This document shows, one piece after another, positions 10,399-20,076 of a stretch of DNA of 28,771 nucleotides (the stretch's first letter is position 1; every line of letters begins with the position of its first letter). The notes below the pieces were generated by a model. The model searched no databases. It saw only the letters and a list, made by a program, of their open reading frames with translations, and was not told the origin of the DNA. Origin of the DNA: Calocera cornea HHB12733 (taxonomy: Eukaryota > Basidiomycota > Dacrymycetes > Dacrymycetales > Dacrymycetaceae). The translations under genes were made by a program, and so were the position numbers. Where the stretch lies: contig KV424035.1 of assembly GCA_001632435.1 (NCBI GenBank), forward strand, positions 71,929 to 100,699, read 5' to 3'.

Positions 10399-11831
10399 TG
10401 GGCCAGGCGCGACATGCTTTCTACTGTATTATACCCCTCCGACCGCCTCCGTTTCTCCGTCAATGTTTGGGATCTCCTGTCCGATTCGATTTCTCGCCCG
10501 CACGATACTGTACTTTTTCCAACACTCGCATTGGCACGCACTCGACAATAACAACAACAATAACAACAACAACCTACCACCACGTAACTACCTAACTCCC
10601 GACCATTTCCTCCCCAAACCTCCCTCTTGATTTCTCCCCCGCATATGCACTCCCAATCCCCAATGCTCAGTCCTGCTCAGTTCCACCTCGCAACCGCGCT
10701 ACGTCCCATAATTATTTGCATACTCCCCAGTGCGTCCACACCCACCACGTTTCTGCCCTCCCTCTTTCTTACCGTACCTCACTCTAGTTTACCAGCCCGG
10801 CCCGTAATCCCTGACGAACCTCCTCCCTTGTTGTACTATCCTGACAATGCGTTAAAGCCAATGCAAATGATGCCTATCTGATCTGATCTGATCGTGCTTG
10901 TGCTTCTTCTGCCCCTGCTGGTGTGCCCCTGACCGCTTTACATGCGCGCTCGCCAGAAGAATGAAGTATAAGCATGCCCATCTTACTCTATCATGCCTTT
11001 GCGCCTGGCTCATACCTGATACCTACAGGCGCCAGCTACGATAAGTTGAATGAGGTTACGAGTGTTTCATTGCAATGTCGTGAAAGTGAGCTAGCGCGTG
11101 CGCCGGGAAAGCGAGTAGGGGCCGGTTCGGCGTTGCGTAACCCTGCTCTGCGCTGCGCTGCCCTGCTCGATCCCACGATGGCGGGCAGCGTGTCGCAGAT
11201 GATGGGGCCGAATTTGTCACGGCTGAGTCGGAGGAGGAGCGCCCGTGGGCGGGGGGCTGTGCTGCCTGGCTGGGCGGGTTATCCGGGTGGCGAGTGCGGC
11301 TTTGAGGGGCCGCGCAATGCCCCGGCAGCGGCAGCGGCAGCGTCGTCTGTGCTGCATGCCGCTCCAGGCCACACAGCAGCCATCTTACTACGCACCCACT
11401 CAGCATCAGCATCAGCACCCACCCGAGGCTCCCTCCTTCCCTCCCTCCTGCGCGGCGATTGCTCCCGGCACCCGCACCCGCTCCCGCGCACCCGCTCCAG
11501 CTTACGAGGCTGACTACGTATCGCTGCCTTCCCAGGAGACAGAGACCACCGCCCAGGCTTACGCCGGCACACACGACACGACCCCCCAGGCTCGCCCTCT
11601 CCCCTTCCCGCCACGACTGGCCACTGACAGTCCCGCGCCTCGTCATCCCCCTCTTCGACGCTCATCGTCCTTTATCACCCCCCAGCCGGCACAGCTCCCC
11701 CCGCGCAGCACTCTCCTCCCCACTGTGCACTCTGCACGGCGGCTACTCGACCGACACTCACATTACCAACCCACGAAACGCGACTCACAACGCTCAGAAG
11801 GAGAGCGCCCGCGCTAGCTGACTGACGCCGC
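10399..11831. other. Intergenic region: 3' UTR and promoter of the zinc-cluster gene
   Basis: About 1.4 kb without a supported gene. It contains an AAC/AAT microsatellite at 10545-10573, three ATCTG units at 10876-10890, GCAGCG repeats near 11325-11345, and CAGCAT/CAGCAC repeats near 11400. From about 11560 to 11780 the plus strand is C-rich, as expected for the core promoter and leader of the gene that starts at 11832. Open frames here are low-complexity and overlap on both strands. Confidence 0.5.
10545..10573 (+). repeat. AAC/AAT trinucleotide microsatellite
   Basis: About 29 bases consist of ACA-ATA-ACA-type trinucleotide units, mostly AAC with two AAT interruptions. It lies about 150 bp after the stop of the DUF3295-like gene, probably in its 3' UTR. 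It may vary in length between strains. Confidence 0.7.
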
Positions 11832-14800
11832 ATGTCGTCCGACGAAGACTACGACGAGCTGCCCGGGTCCTCCAGGGGCCGCGGCGACGGCGACGACGAC
11901 GACAACCCGAACAAGAAGCGGCGCATACAGCGCGCGTGCGACATATGCCGCAGGAAAAAGGCGAGTCCGCCTGTCTTACCCTTCTGCTGCTGCTATGCGC
12001 GCGCATTTCCGGAGGACAGCCCCGCTGACCTAACATGTTTATTGCTCCGTGCTGCAGATCCGCTGCGATGGCCCGCAGATGCCCAACAACAGGTGCTCGA
12101 ACTGTCTCGCCTACCACCACGAGTGCACGTATATCGAGGCCGCGAAGAAGCGCGGTCCGCCCAAGGGGTGCGTTTGCGCGGTTTTTTTTGGGGCCGCTTT
12201 GGACCGCGATCTTGATGCTGATTGCGCGCTGCGCAGGTACGTGGAGGCACTGGAGATTAGGATGCAGAAGATGGAGGCTGTCCTCGGTCGGGTGTGTGCC
12301 GTGCTCTGTTGTTGTCTGTGCTTGTAATGGCTGATGCACGCGACAGATGTTCCCCGGCGAAGACTTCTCCGCCGAGATTGGCCCGCCCGTGTCGCGCGAG
12401 GCGTACATGTCCGGCCGGCCCCCTCCCGCGGAGAAGCCCCACTCGCTCCTGTCCAAGCTTGGGCAGCACTCCTCCCAGTCCCGCCAGGCGCCCGCGGGGA
12501 TCCCACTGCCCATCAATCCGGACCCGAAGGAGGACGACCTGTACAGCAGCGACGACGACCTGGTGATCCAGGGCCCGCTCACCGAGCGCATGAAGAACCT
12601 CGATCTTGCCAGCCAGCGCCGCTACCACGGAAAGTCGAGCGGGTTCATGCTCGTCGCTGCTGCCCGCGACCTCAAGCGCGAGTACACCGGCGGCGCGCCC
12701 GACACCATCGACCTGGAAGTGCCGATCGAGCACCAGCTGCGGAATCGCCGGCCCGAGTTCTGGCAGCCATACGAGTGGGAGATGCGCACCTGGATCAACA
12801 CCGAGTGGCGCGCGCCCGTCGAGTGGCCCGAAGAGGATCTCATGAGCAGCCTCATCGACCTGTACTTTGCCAACGTCAACAACTTCTGGCCCCTCCTCCA
12901 CCGGCCCACGTTCGACAGGCTCATGGAGGAGAAGACACACGAAAAGGACATGGCGTTCATGGCCGTCGTCATGCTCATGCTCGCCGTCGGCTCCCGCTTC
13001 ACAGACGACAACCGCGTCCTCCTCGACCCGCTCTCCAAGTACCGCCATTCCGCAGGGTGGAAGTACTTTGAGCAAGTCAAGAGCTTCAGGAAGACGATCA
13101 TGGCCCGGCCATCGCTGTTCGACCTCCAGATATTCGTCCTCTCCTGCATCTTCCTCCAGGGCTCCTCCGTCCCCCACGCGTGCTGGACAGTCGTCGGCGT
13201 CGGCCTCCGCTTCGCGCAGGACGTCGGCGCACACAGGCAGAAATCCTACCGCGGCGCCGACCCGGTCGATGACGAGCTCTGGAAGCGCGCATTCTGGTGA
13301 GGTCTACATTAAGGGCAAGGGAATGGTCTGCGGCAGGTTCTGATGCGTTCCTGAACAGGTGTCTCGTTGCCATGGACAGGATGGTCAGCTCGGCCCTTGG
13401 TTTGCCTTGTGCGATTCATGATGAAGAGTAAGTGGTCGCCAGGTGTATGCGTCGGGACGAACGTTGACGAGTGCGCAGCTTCGACGTCGAGTTCCCGCAT
13501 GAGTGCGACGACGAGTACTGGGAGCCGGACGAAAATGGAAAGCGCTTCGTGCAGCCGAACAACAAGCCGTCAAAGGTCTCCTTCTTCCTCTGCTACCTCC
13601 GCCTTATGCAGATCCTCGCCTTTGCTTTGCGGACTATCGTGAGCCCTTTACCCAGTTTTCGTGGAGCCACGCCTTATATGATATGCAGTACTCGATCAAC
13701 AAGTCCAAGGTCTTACTCGGCTTTGTGGGGTCCCGGTGGGAGCAACATATAGTCGCCGAGCTCGATTCGGCCCTGAACAAATGGATTGACTCTGTTCCCG
13801 CGCACCGTGGGTGTCTGAACCCTAATTGGTCGATTGCATGCTAACACTTTTTCAGTGAAATGGGACCCGAACGTCGAGGACAGTCTGTGGTTCGACCAGT
13901 CCGCCACCCTGTTCTCAAGCTACTACCAGCTCCAGATCCTCATCCACCGGCCGTTCATCCCCTCGCCCCGCCGTCCGTCCCCCCTCTCCTTCCCCTCCCT
14001 CGCCATCTGCAGCAACGCCGCCCGTTCCAGCGCGCACATCTGCGAGCACGTGCGCCGCCGCTCGGCCCGCATCCTCCCGGGCGTCATCGTCGCCGCCTTC
14101 ACCTCGGGCATCGTCCTCCTCATCAACGTGTGGGGGGGCCAGAAGACGGGCATGAAGCTCGACCCGACCTCGCAGCTCCAGGACACGCACAACTGCATGC
14201 AGGTCCTCAAGATGGCCGAGCACTCGTGGAACTCCGCCGGAAGGCTGTGGGACATCCTCTGCGAGCTCGCCTCGTTCGGCGATCTGCCCCTGCCGCAGGC
14301 CAGCCCGCCGGACTTTAACTCCAACAAGCGGGAACGGAGCAACGAGGCGTCCGCGTCCACCACTGCCAACCAGAGCTCAAGCACCTCCTTGTCAAATCTG
14401 GGCACAGACGACCCGTCCCGCCCCATTGCCAAAGCCCCCGGTCGCTCCAGCAGCAACTCTTACAGCAACTCGCCGGCCGCCTCGTTCCCCCCGTCCGTCA
14501 ACACGACCCCGCCCGAAGGATACCGCAATGTCAGCAAGTTGTCGGTGTCGACGCCGGACTCGGCCAGCACTCCATCCTCGCTCCCCGTTCCTTCGACTGG
14601 CTACCCGCCGATGAGCGTCAACAGTGCCGCTTATAACGAGGCGATGCGTGGGTTCGTCTCGCCGTCGTCTGCGAACTCGCCGGCACCTGCGCCCTCCTCC
14701 ACCTGGTTCGTGGATCCCCAGGCGGCGCAGTCGGCGAGTGCTACCACGCCCGTCGGCCGAGACACGCAGACATTCAGCTTCCCGCAGCTGCAGGGAGACG

Positions 14801-15162
14801 CTCTCATGTCGCTCTTCGGCTCCGACCCAATGTCCTTCTTCGCCGAGCCTGGCCAGTCGTACAACCGAGCCGACGGGCGGACCGCCGGGCCCTCGCAGGC
14901 GCCTGGGGGAGGGAGCTTTAACTCTGCCTCGAACAGCAGCGCCGCAGCGGATGAACCCTCCGTGTTCTCGGATATGCCGACACCGCCGACCTGGCCCGCC
15001 CAAAACTTCCTTGCAGCCCCGCTGCAAGCGACAACGCCCAGTCTGAGCTCGTTCACCGGCCCTGGCGGCGTGCCGGCTTGGAGCGGTGGACCCTATGGAT
15101 TTGGGTTTGTGCAGCATGGTGCTTTCAGTCTGCATGATACTGACCCGGAGTCACAGATTTGA
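11832..15162 (+). CDS. Zn2Cys6 transcription factor with fungal-specific TF domain (8 exons)
   Basis: Exons are 11832-11960, 12058-12167, 12237-12291, 12347-13296, 13359-13427, 13479-13638, 13689-13806 and 13856-15162, giving 965 aa. An acidic N-terminus and a KKRR patch precede a binuclear zinc cluster with Cys at residues 36, 39, 46, 56, 59 and 66 (C-x2-C-x6-C-x9-C-x2-C-x6-C). A linker and a short coiled-coil heptad region (EALEIRMQKMEAVLG) follow. The fungal_trans region spans roughly 245-620 and includes NNFWPLLHRPTFDRL, VGVGLRFAQDVGAHR, the split motif DRMVSSALGLPCAIHDED and a Tyr/Leu-rich helical part (SSYYQLQILIHRPF). The tail is Ser/Pro/Asn-rich, as in activation domains. Intron 1 uses a GC donor (gcgagt). 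It probably acts as a nuclear dimer on CGG-type sites. The target is unknown; it is the convergent neighbour of galactokinase. Confidence 0.92.
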
Positions 15163-15520
15163 CACATGGGCGCAGTACTTTACCGGCGCAGTCGGGTCGT
15201 CGGAGGGTGCCCAGGGCGGCGGATCAGGATCGAATCCTTCTGCTCGTCCGTCCACCTGATCCCGCCTTGGCTGCCTGTATTATTCCTCCGGGAACTCCTT
15301 TTGGCTGTAGCGGACGCTCGGATTCCGGCGTGTATCGCGACGTGTATCAGTAGGGTGAATAGAACTGCCTGTGCTTCGTTCGATCTTACGCCGGTGCTCC
15401 TTGGAGATAGGGCTTAATTTGTCTTCTTTCAGAGTAGGGATCCCAATTAGTTAGAATCCTCTGTACAATTATGGTATACAATCCGAAACCCAATCTGGCG
15501 TTACAGGGCCCGCAGCGGGA
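15163..15520. other. Short region between convergent genes
   Basis: About 360 bases lie between the stop of the zinc-cluster gene (+) and the stop of galactokinase (-). Both genes end here, so the region should hold two 3' UTRs and polyadenylation signals. I see no additional gene, tRNA or clear repeat. Confidence 0.55.
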
Positions 15521-17595
15521 TTACCCAACGACGTACACTGGAGTGAGGCTCAGAATCAGTGACAAGGTCTCTGACGGGGGTGAGGTGGACGAACCTCCAG
15601 CACCACTACTTGGTTTCGTGGCAAAGACGACCTCTTCGAGTTGCTTCTTGCTCAGCTTCTGGTACGGCCCAAACGAAGTGTGGATCTTCTCTATGAACGC
15701 GGGCACGTCGGGCTCCGCAACGAGCGAGACGGCGCAGCCTCCCCACCCAGCCCCTACTCCCCGAAACCAGAAAGTCATGAGCGCCCCATCCAGCCCTCAG
15801 GGCATGAGAGAATGAGCCAGTCAGCACTGACCAGTCAACCGACTCCCGTACGCGCCCGCCTCCCTCGCGAGCCGCGTGAGCGCATCGAGCTCCGCACAGC
15901 TGCAGTCGAACAGCCCGCTGCACGATTCCTGGCTCTCGTTCATCAGCCTGCCGAGCTCCTTCAGCAGGCCTTCGCCGTGCGGCTGCGGCTCGGTGCTCGT
16001 GCTCGTGCCCGTGCTCGTGCTTTGCGCGGGGGAGGAGGAGTGCGCGAGGCACACGCGCCGGAACTGCAGCACTCGCAGCGACTCGGAGAGGACGTGCTTC
16101 GCCCGCGCCCACAGCCTGAACCTAGTGGCCTCCACTATGTATCCCCCCAACGAGGTCCCAATCAGCCCAGCCCCTTCGGGAGGAAGCTCAGGGAAAAGGA
16201 ACGCGTACCTTCGACCCAGGACAGGTACAGCTCGTGGAACGCAGCCTCCTCCAGCCCGGAGGCAGCGACCATCTCCGCGTGGCTGAGCCCGTCCCGGCCA
16301 TGCCCAGCCCCGAGGATCCGGTCGGCCTCGCCCAGGAGCTGCTCGAGCGCGCGCTGCAGCCTCTCGGGGCCCATATCCGCGCCTTGCTCCTCGCCCGCCC
16401 ACCGGCCCACCACTTCCCGCAACGTGACCTTCTCCCGGTCGCCCACGCGCACCCCGAGCGCCCGGGCCAGCACCCGCGCCGCCACGAGCGTCTCGACGAC
16501 GCGCAGGTTGTAGTTCACCTTTGCGGACAGCGCCTTGTCGGACACTACGAGCGAGTTGGTGATCACTAGGACGGCGCTGGGGTGCGTCCCGGGGATGGAC
16601 ACGGGCGACGAGGACAGCGCGGGGTGGAAGGTGATGTACAGTGCGGACGAGGGCGTGCAGATCACCGACGCGGCTTGGTCCATCCCCCCGCTGTTGACGC
16701 CTGGCCGAGAACGCCAACGGCTGATCAGCATCTTCCCCGAGGGAAGGAAGTACGCGGGAGGGGGAGGGCGGAGGCGCACCAACACGTTTCTCATTCTCCA
16801 TCGCCAAGCCGACCAACTCGCCCTTGGTGACCCCGTGCAGCACATCGTTCATGACCAAGAAGCTCAGCGTGGACGCAACGACCATCGCGGCGCTGCTCGA
16901 CAGCCCGGAGCCGGCGGGCACGGACCCCGTGACGAGCATGTTGATCGACTTGGGCTGCGCGGCGCGCAGGTGGTGCGTGAGCACGCCCTGCGCCGGCGGG
17001 GCGTCAGCATCGCTCCTCTCCCGCTGTCCGGAAAGCGGGGCGTGACAAGCGCGGAGCAGGGACGCACATAGTACCCCGCCTTGACGTAGCTCTCCCAGCG
17101 CAGCTCGCTCCTGTCGATCTCGAGGGCCCACTCGCCCTCGCCCACGCGGGAGGCAGCAAACGCCTGCTTCTCGTACCGCTCGTCCTGGTTCTCGGCGACT
17201 ACCTGCCCGCCCGGTGCGGCGGAGGGGCCGAGGGCGATGAGGATGTCGCGCGAGATTGCGCTGGGGAGCACGCCGAACAGCGCGTAGTCGATGTGCTCGC
17301 CGATCAGGCTGTGAGGGGGAGGGGCGGGGTCAGCGGGCCCTTGCCAGTGCACACACGGGATGGATGGGGCGGGGAGGGAAGGGCGTACTTGACTCGCCCG
17401 GGCGCGCGGGCGACGTGGGTCGGCTTCTGGCCGAAGACGGCGTGGTAGTGGTCGAGCAGGGCGTTCCAGCGTTCTCTACATAACTTCAGTTCGGTTCAGT
17501 TCGCTGCAAGCGGGGACGCACGCCTGGGCGAGGGCGGTGTACCCGTCGTATATGTCGTCGAGGGAGGTGTATATGGGGATGGGCAGGTCGGCCAT
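15521..17595 (-). CDS. GAL1: Galactokinase (GAL1-type GHMP kinase, 8 exons)
   Basis: It phosphorylates alpha-D-galactose with ATP to galactose-1-phosphate, the committed Leloir step in the cytosol. Exons in coding order are 17522-17595, 17389-17475, 17068-17308, 16780-16987, 16209-16700, 15832-16134, 15595-15753 and 15521-15537, giving 526 aa, close to yeast Gal1. Motifs are the galactokinase signature GRVNLIGEHIDY (51-62), the GHMP ATP loop PAGSGLSSSAA (158-168), GGMDQ with the likely catalytic Asp at 211, and GAGWGGC (469-475). A Ser/Thr-rich insert lies just before the C-terminal motif. The last intron (15538-15594, 57 nt) keeps the frame if retained, adding 19 residues; splicing gives the compact end TKPSSGAGVYVVG, which fits the family better. 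It is divergent from a mutarotase gene, supporting a galactose role over a pure Gal3-like sensor. Confidence 0.95.
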
Positions 17596-17614
17596 GGGTG
17601 TGGGTGTGGGTGTG
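17596..17614 (-). repeat. ACCCAC repeat directly before the galactokinase ATG
   Basis: Read on the minus strand, three CACACCC-type units run straight into the ATG of galactokinase (ATGGCC). The same repeat, also ending at ATGGCC, precedes the mutarotase on the plus strand at 17931-17957. Together they form an inverted pair with about 316 bp between them. Confidence 0.8.
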
Positions 17615-17846
17615 AGTTGAGCCACTCGTGAGGGATGCTATATGGATGTAGCCGTCGGTGGCCAGCGGGGAGGCCATTCGCCCCGAGCCCTCGTTAGCCT
17701 CGGTTCCGATGGGAAGGTGGCGGCTGGGTGGGTCTGCCCCCTTTGGGCCATGTGCCGGAGTGTGGGTGGTGCATTGTCCACCCCATCACTGGCCACGCTG
17801 CACGGGACGGTGCGACTGTGCTGCCTGGGCACCACGGGATATTCTT

Positions 17847-17859
17847 CGGCGATTCGCCG
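17847..17859. promoter_or_regulatory. Symmetric CGG-N7-CCG site
   Basis: CGGCGATTCGCCG is a perfect inverted repeat around a central T. It presents CGG half-sites in opposite orientation with 7 bases between them, the general layout bound by Zn2Cys6 dimers (yeast Gal4 uses a spacing of 11). It lies about 100 bp before the mutarotase ATG and 250 bp before the galactokinase ATG. Function is inference. Confidence 0.4.
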
Positions 17860-17930
17860 CGAGGGGGCCATGCCTCACTCACCCTCTAGCAACCAGTCAC
17901 TATACCCCTCCCCGCTCAACCCGCCCACTC

Positions 17931-17957
17931 CCACCCACACCCACACCCACACCCACC
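17931..17957 (+). repeat. ACCCAC repeat directly before the mutarotase ATG
   Basis: About four CACACCC/CCCAC units run into the mutarotase start (ACCATGGCC). This is the mirror copy of 17596-17614. It may be a leader element shared by both genes, or a trace of duplication or recombination that formed the divergent pair. Confidence 0.8.
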
Positions 17958-19513
17958 ATGGCCACCCCAACCCCCGCCGACGCCGACGCCGACGGCCTGC
18001 GCCCCGTCACCCTCATGCTCCCAAACATGGCCGTCCCCTCCCTCGCCGTCGAGCTCCTCCCCTTCGGCCTCCACATCACACAGATCCTCCTCAACGCAGA
18101 CGGCCGCTCCAACGACGTCCTCATAGGCCCACTCGACAATCGCACACACAGGGACAAACGCGGCTTCTTGAACCCCGTCGTCGGCAGGTACTGTAACCGC
18201 CTGCCGGTCGGGTCGTTCCAGGTCGAGAAGGACGGCGAGAAGGGCGAGGTCAAGACCATCGCTACGGGTCAGTGCCCGAGTCCTCCTGAGCAACCAATGC
18301 ACACATGCTGACCCCGCCCAGAATCCCCCACCGTCTCCCTCCACGGCGGTCCCTCGGGGTTCGACCAGCGCATCTGGACGCGGCTTCCGCCCTCCTCCTC
18401 GCTCAACTTCTCCCCGCGCGAGAGAGCGCGCCTGGCCGCGCTCGACCCGGACAGCCTGGCCATCTTCTCGCTCACCTCCCCCGCCGGCGACCAGGGCTTC
18501 CCAGGCACGCTGTACACCGAGGTCCTCTTCGCCTGCCTGACCTTCCCCCGGCACCCGATCAGGCCCTCGGGCGAGATCGACCTCGGCCAGCTGGCCATCG
18601 TGTACCGCTCCCGCCTCGCGCCGGGCCAGGAGCCGCTGGCCACGCCCGTCAACCTCACCCAGCACTGGGGGTTCAACCTCTCCGCCTCGGGCGGCGCGCA
18701 GAGCGTGAACGCGCACACCCTGACCATCCGCAGCGCGGGCACGATCGACCTCACCCCCGTCTTCCTCGCCACGGGCCACATCACCCCGACGGCCAAGGGC
18801 GGGCCGTACGACCACACCACCGGCAAGGAGATCGGCACGAATACCCCCCAGGGCGGGTACGACGAGTTCTACGTGTTTGACAAGCCGCAGGCGGAGGGCC
18901 AGCCCATCCACCTCCCGCTCACGGCCTGGCAGGAGGGCGACCTGCTCGGGGAGATCTTCGCCGAGAGCGCGCGCGAGAAGCCCGTCACGCTCTACTCGAA
19001 CGAGTCGGGCATCGCCGCCGAGTTCCAGACGAACCGTGAGCGCTACTTCTTCTTTCTCTCTTTGCCTGCCTCCCGGCCGGCTCGGGCGGGACGACGGGGG
19101 AGTGAGTGCTGATGGCGTTGTGCGGCAGAACCGGGCGTCCAGCTCTATACCGGTGAGGGCCTCGACGGGTCGGGGACGAAGAAGCGGATCCATGGCGGGG
19201 CCCCCGGCGGGCCCGGGTACAACAAGCGGGGTGCGCTCTTCCTCCCACCCCCGCCACGCCACGCCACGCCGCTGACCGCTGACCGGGATGTTTCGTGCGT
19301 GCGTGTGTTGCAGCGGCCGCCTTCCTCGAGTTCCACGAGCCGCACGCGGCGTGGCTCCACCCCTGGGGCGCCAAGCCGGACGCGTCGACGGTCCTGTCGA
19401 GCAAGGAGATGTACCACAATTTCACAAAGGTCATCTTCACGTGCGTCCCTATCCACGTACACCCCGAGCCGGGCCGCGCCTGACCGCACACCAGGTACAA
19501 GCACGACCGTTAG
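17958..19513 (+). CDS. Galactose mutarotase / aldose 1-epimerase family (5 exons)
   Basis: It interconverts the alpha and beta anomers of galactose (or glucose), feeding galactokinase. Exons are 17958-18267, 18322-19035, 19129-19230, 19314-19440 and 19495-19513, with GT-AG introns of 54-93 nt, giving 423 aa. Family marks are an early RYCNRLPVGSF block, the substrate-binding LHGGPSGFDQRIW (His111), NLTQHWGFNL with the probable catalytic acid His218, GVQLYTGEGLDG, and AAFLEFHEPH carrying the probable catalytic base Glu381. The protein is longer than the usual 340-380 aa because of an insertion between the HGG block and the NLT block. The divergent position next to galactokinase supports galactose as substrate. 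A related hexose-6-phosphate or other aldose epimerase role cannot be excluded from sequence alone. Confidence 0.9.
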
Positions 19514-20076
19514 ATGCCTTGCTTGGGCCGCAATTCAGCATTCAAGGGTCGGTCATTGCACTAGGTCAACAACAGCTGTCGCTCGGTCACATGCGCGTCT
19601 GTATCATCGGGGCATTTTGAGAGTCTTAAAGCAAAATCAAGTATCACGTGTAGTTCAATACAAATGCAGAATCGGTTGCTGTTTTCAAATCCTCTGAATC
19701 CGTTGCTGGTGGTACACAGAGGCGGAAATTGTTCATTACTGTTGATGGAGGTATGACAGTTGTGTTTCTGTTGTGGAATGAGAATGAGACTGAAAAGGGA
19801 GCTGATATCAACGCTGGAACACGGTCCTGAACGAGGTATGTCATGGGTGTTATTCGGAATGAGCGGGAATACGGATGTTGATGCGATGCGGGATGTTGCA
19901 GGGAGATGAAGAACAAGCTCGAGAGGCCGTTACATGCAGAATGAGAGAAGAGAGACTGATGTCGAGCACGGTACGTCGGGCCAGCGGGATTGCGGCGGCC
20001 CACCGGGGGACGAAGTCGGATGACCTAAGAGGTTGAGAGGCTGAGGATGGCATTCCACCAGAAGGCAGCGCTGCCA
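19514..20076. other. Intergenic region between convergent genes
   Basis: About 560 bases separate the mutarotase stop (+) from the stop of the next gene (-). The composition is less GC-rich than the genes. A CACGTG hexamer occurs at 19645-19650. I see no additional gene. The part from about 20025 to 20076 can be read in another frame as a continuation of the minus-strand gene's C-terminus. Confidence 0.5.

Larger units (their letters stand above)
17596..17957. promoter_or_regulatory. Shared divergent promoter of galactokinase and mutarotase
   Basis: The 362 bases between the two start codons must hold both promoters. On each coding strand the last bases before ATG are CACACCC repeats, so the region is bounded by inverted copies (17596-17614 and 17931-17957). 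Inside are a 13-bp perfect palindrome CGGCGATTCGCCG (17847-17859) and GCGGGG on the plus strand at 17665-17670 and on the minus strand at 17910-17915. The last two match the SYGGRG consensus of CreA/Mig1-type glucose repressors. The motif matches are short and could be chance. Confidence 0.75.

Noticed and set aside
12257..13234. 325-codon open frame on the minus strand across the zinc-cluster gene
   Set aside because: It is the shadow of the long fourth exon. The plus strand shows the fungal-specific TF domain motifs across the same bases.
17916..19262. 448-codon open frame on the minus strand across the mutarotase gene
   Set aside because: Gly/Arg/Glu low-complexity shadow. The plus strand carries the complete set of aldose epimerase motifs and good splice sites.
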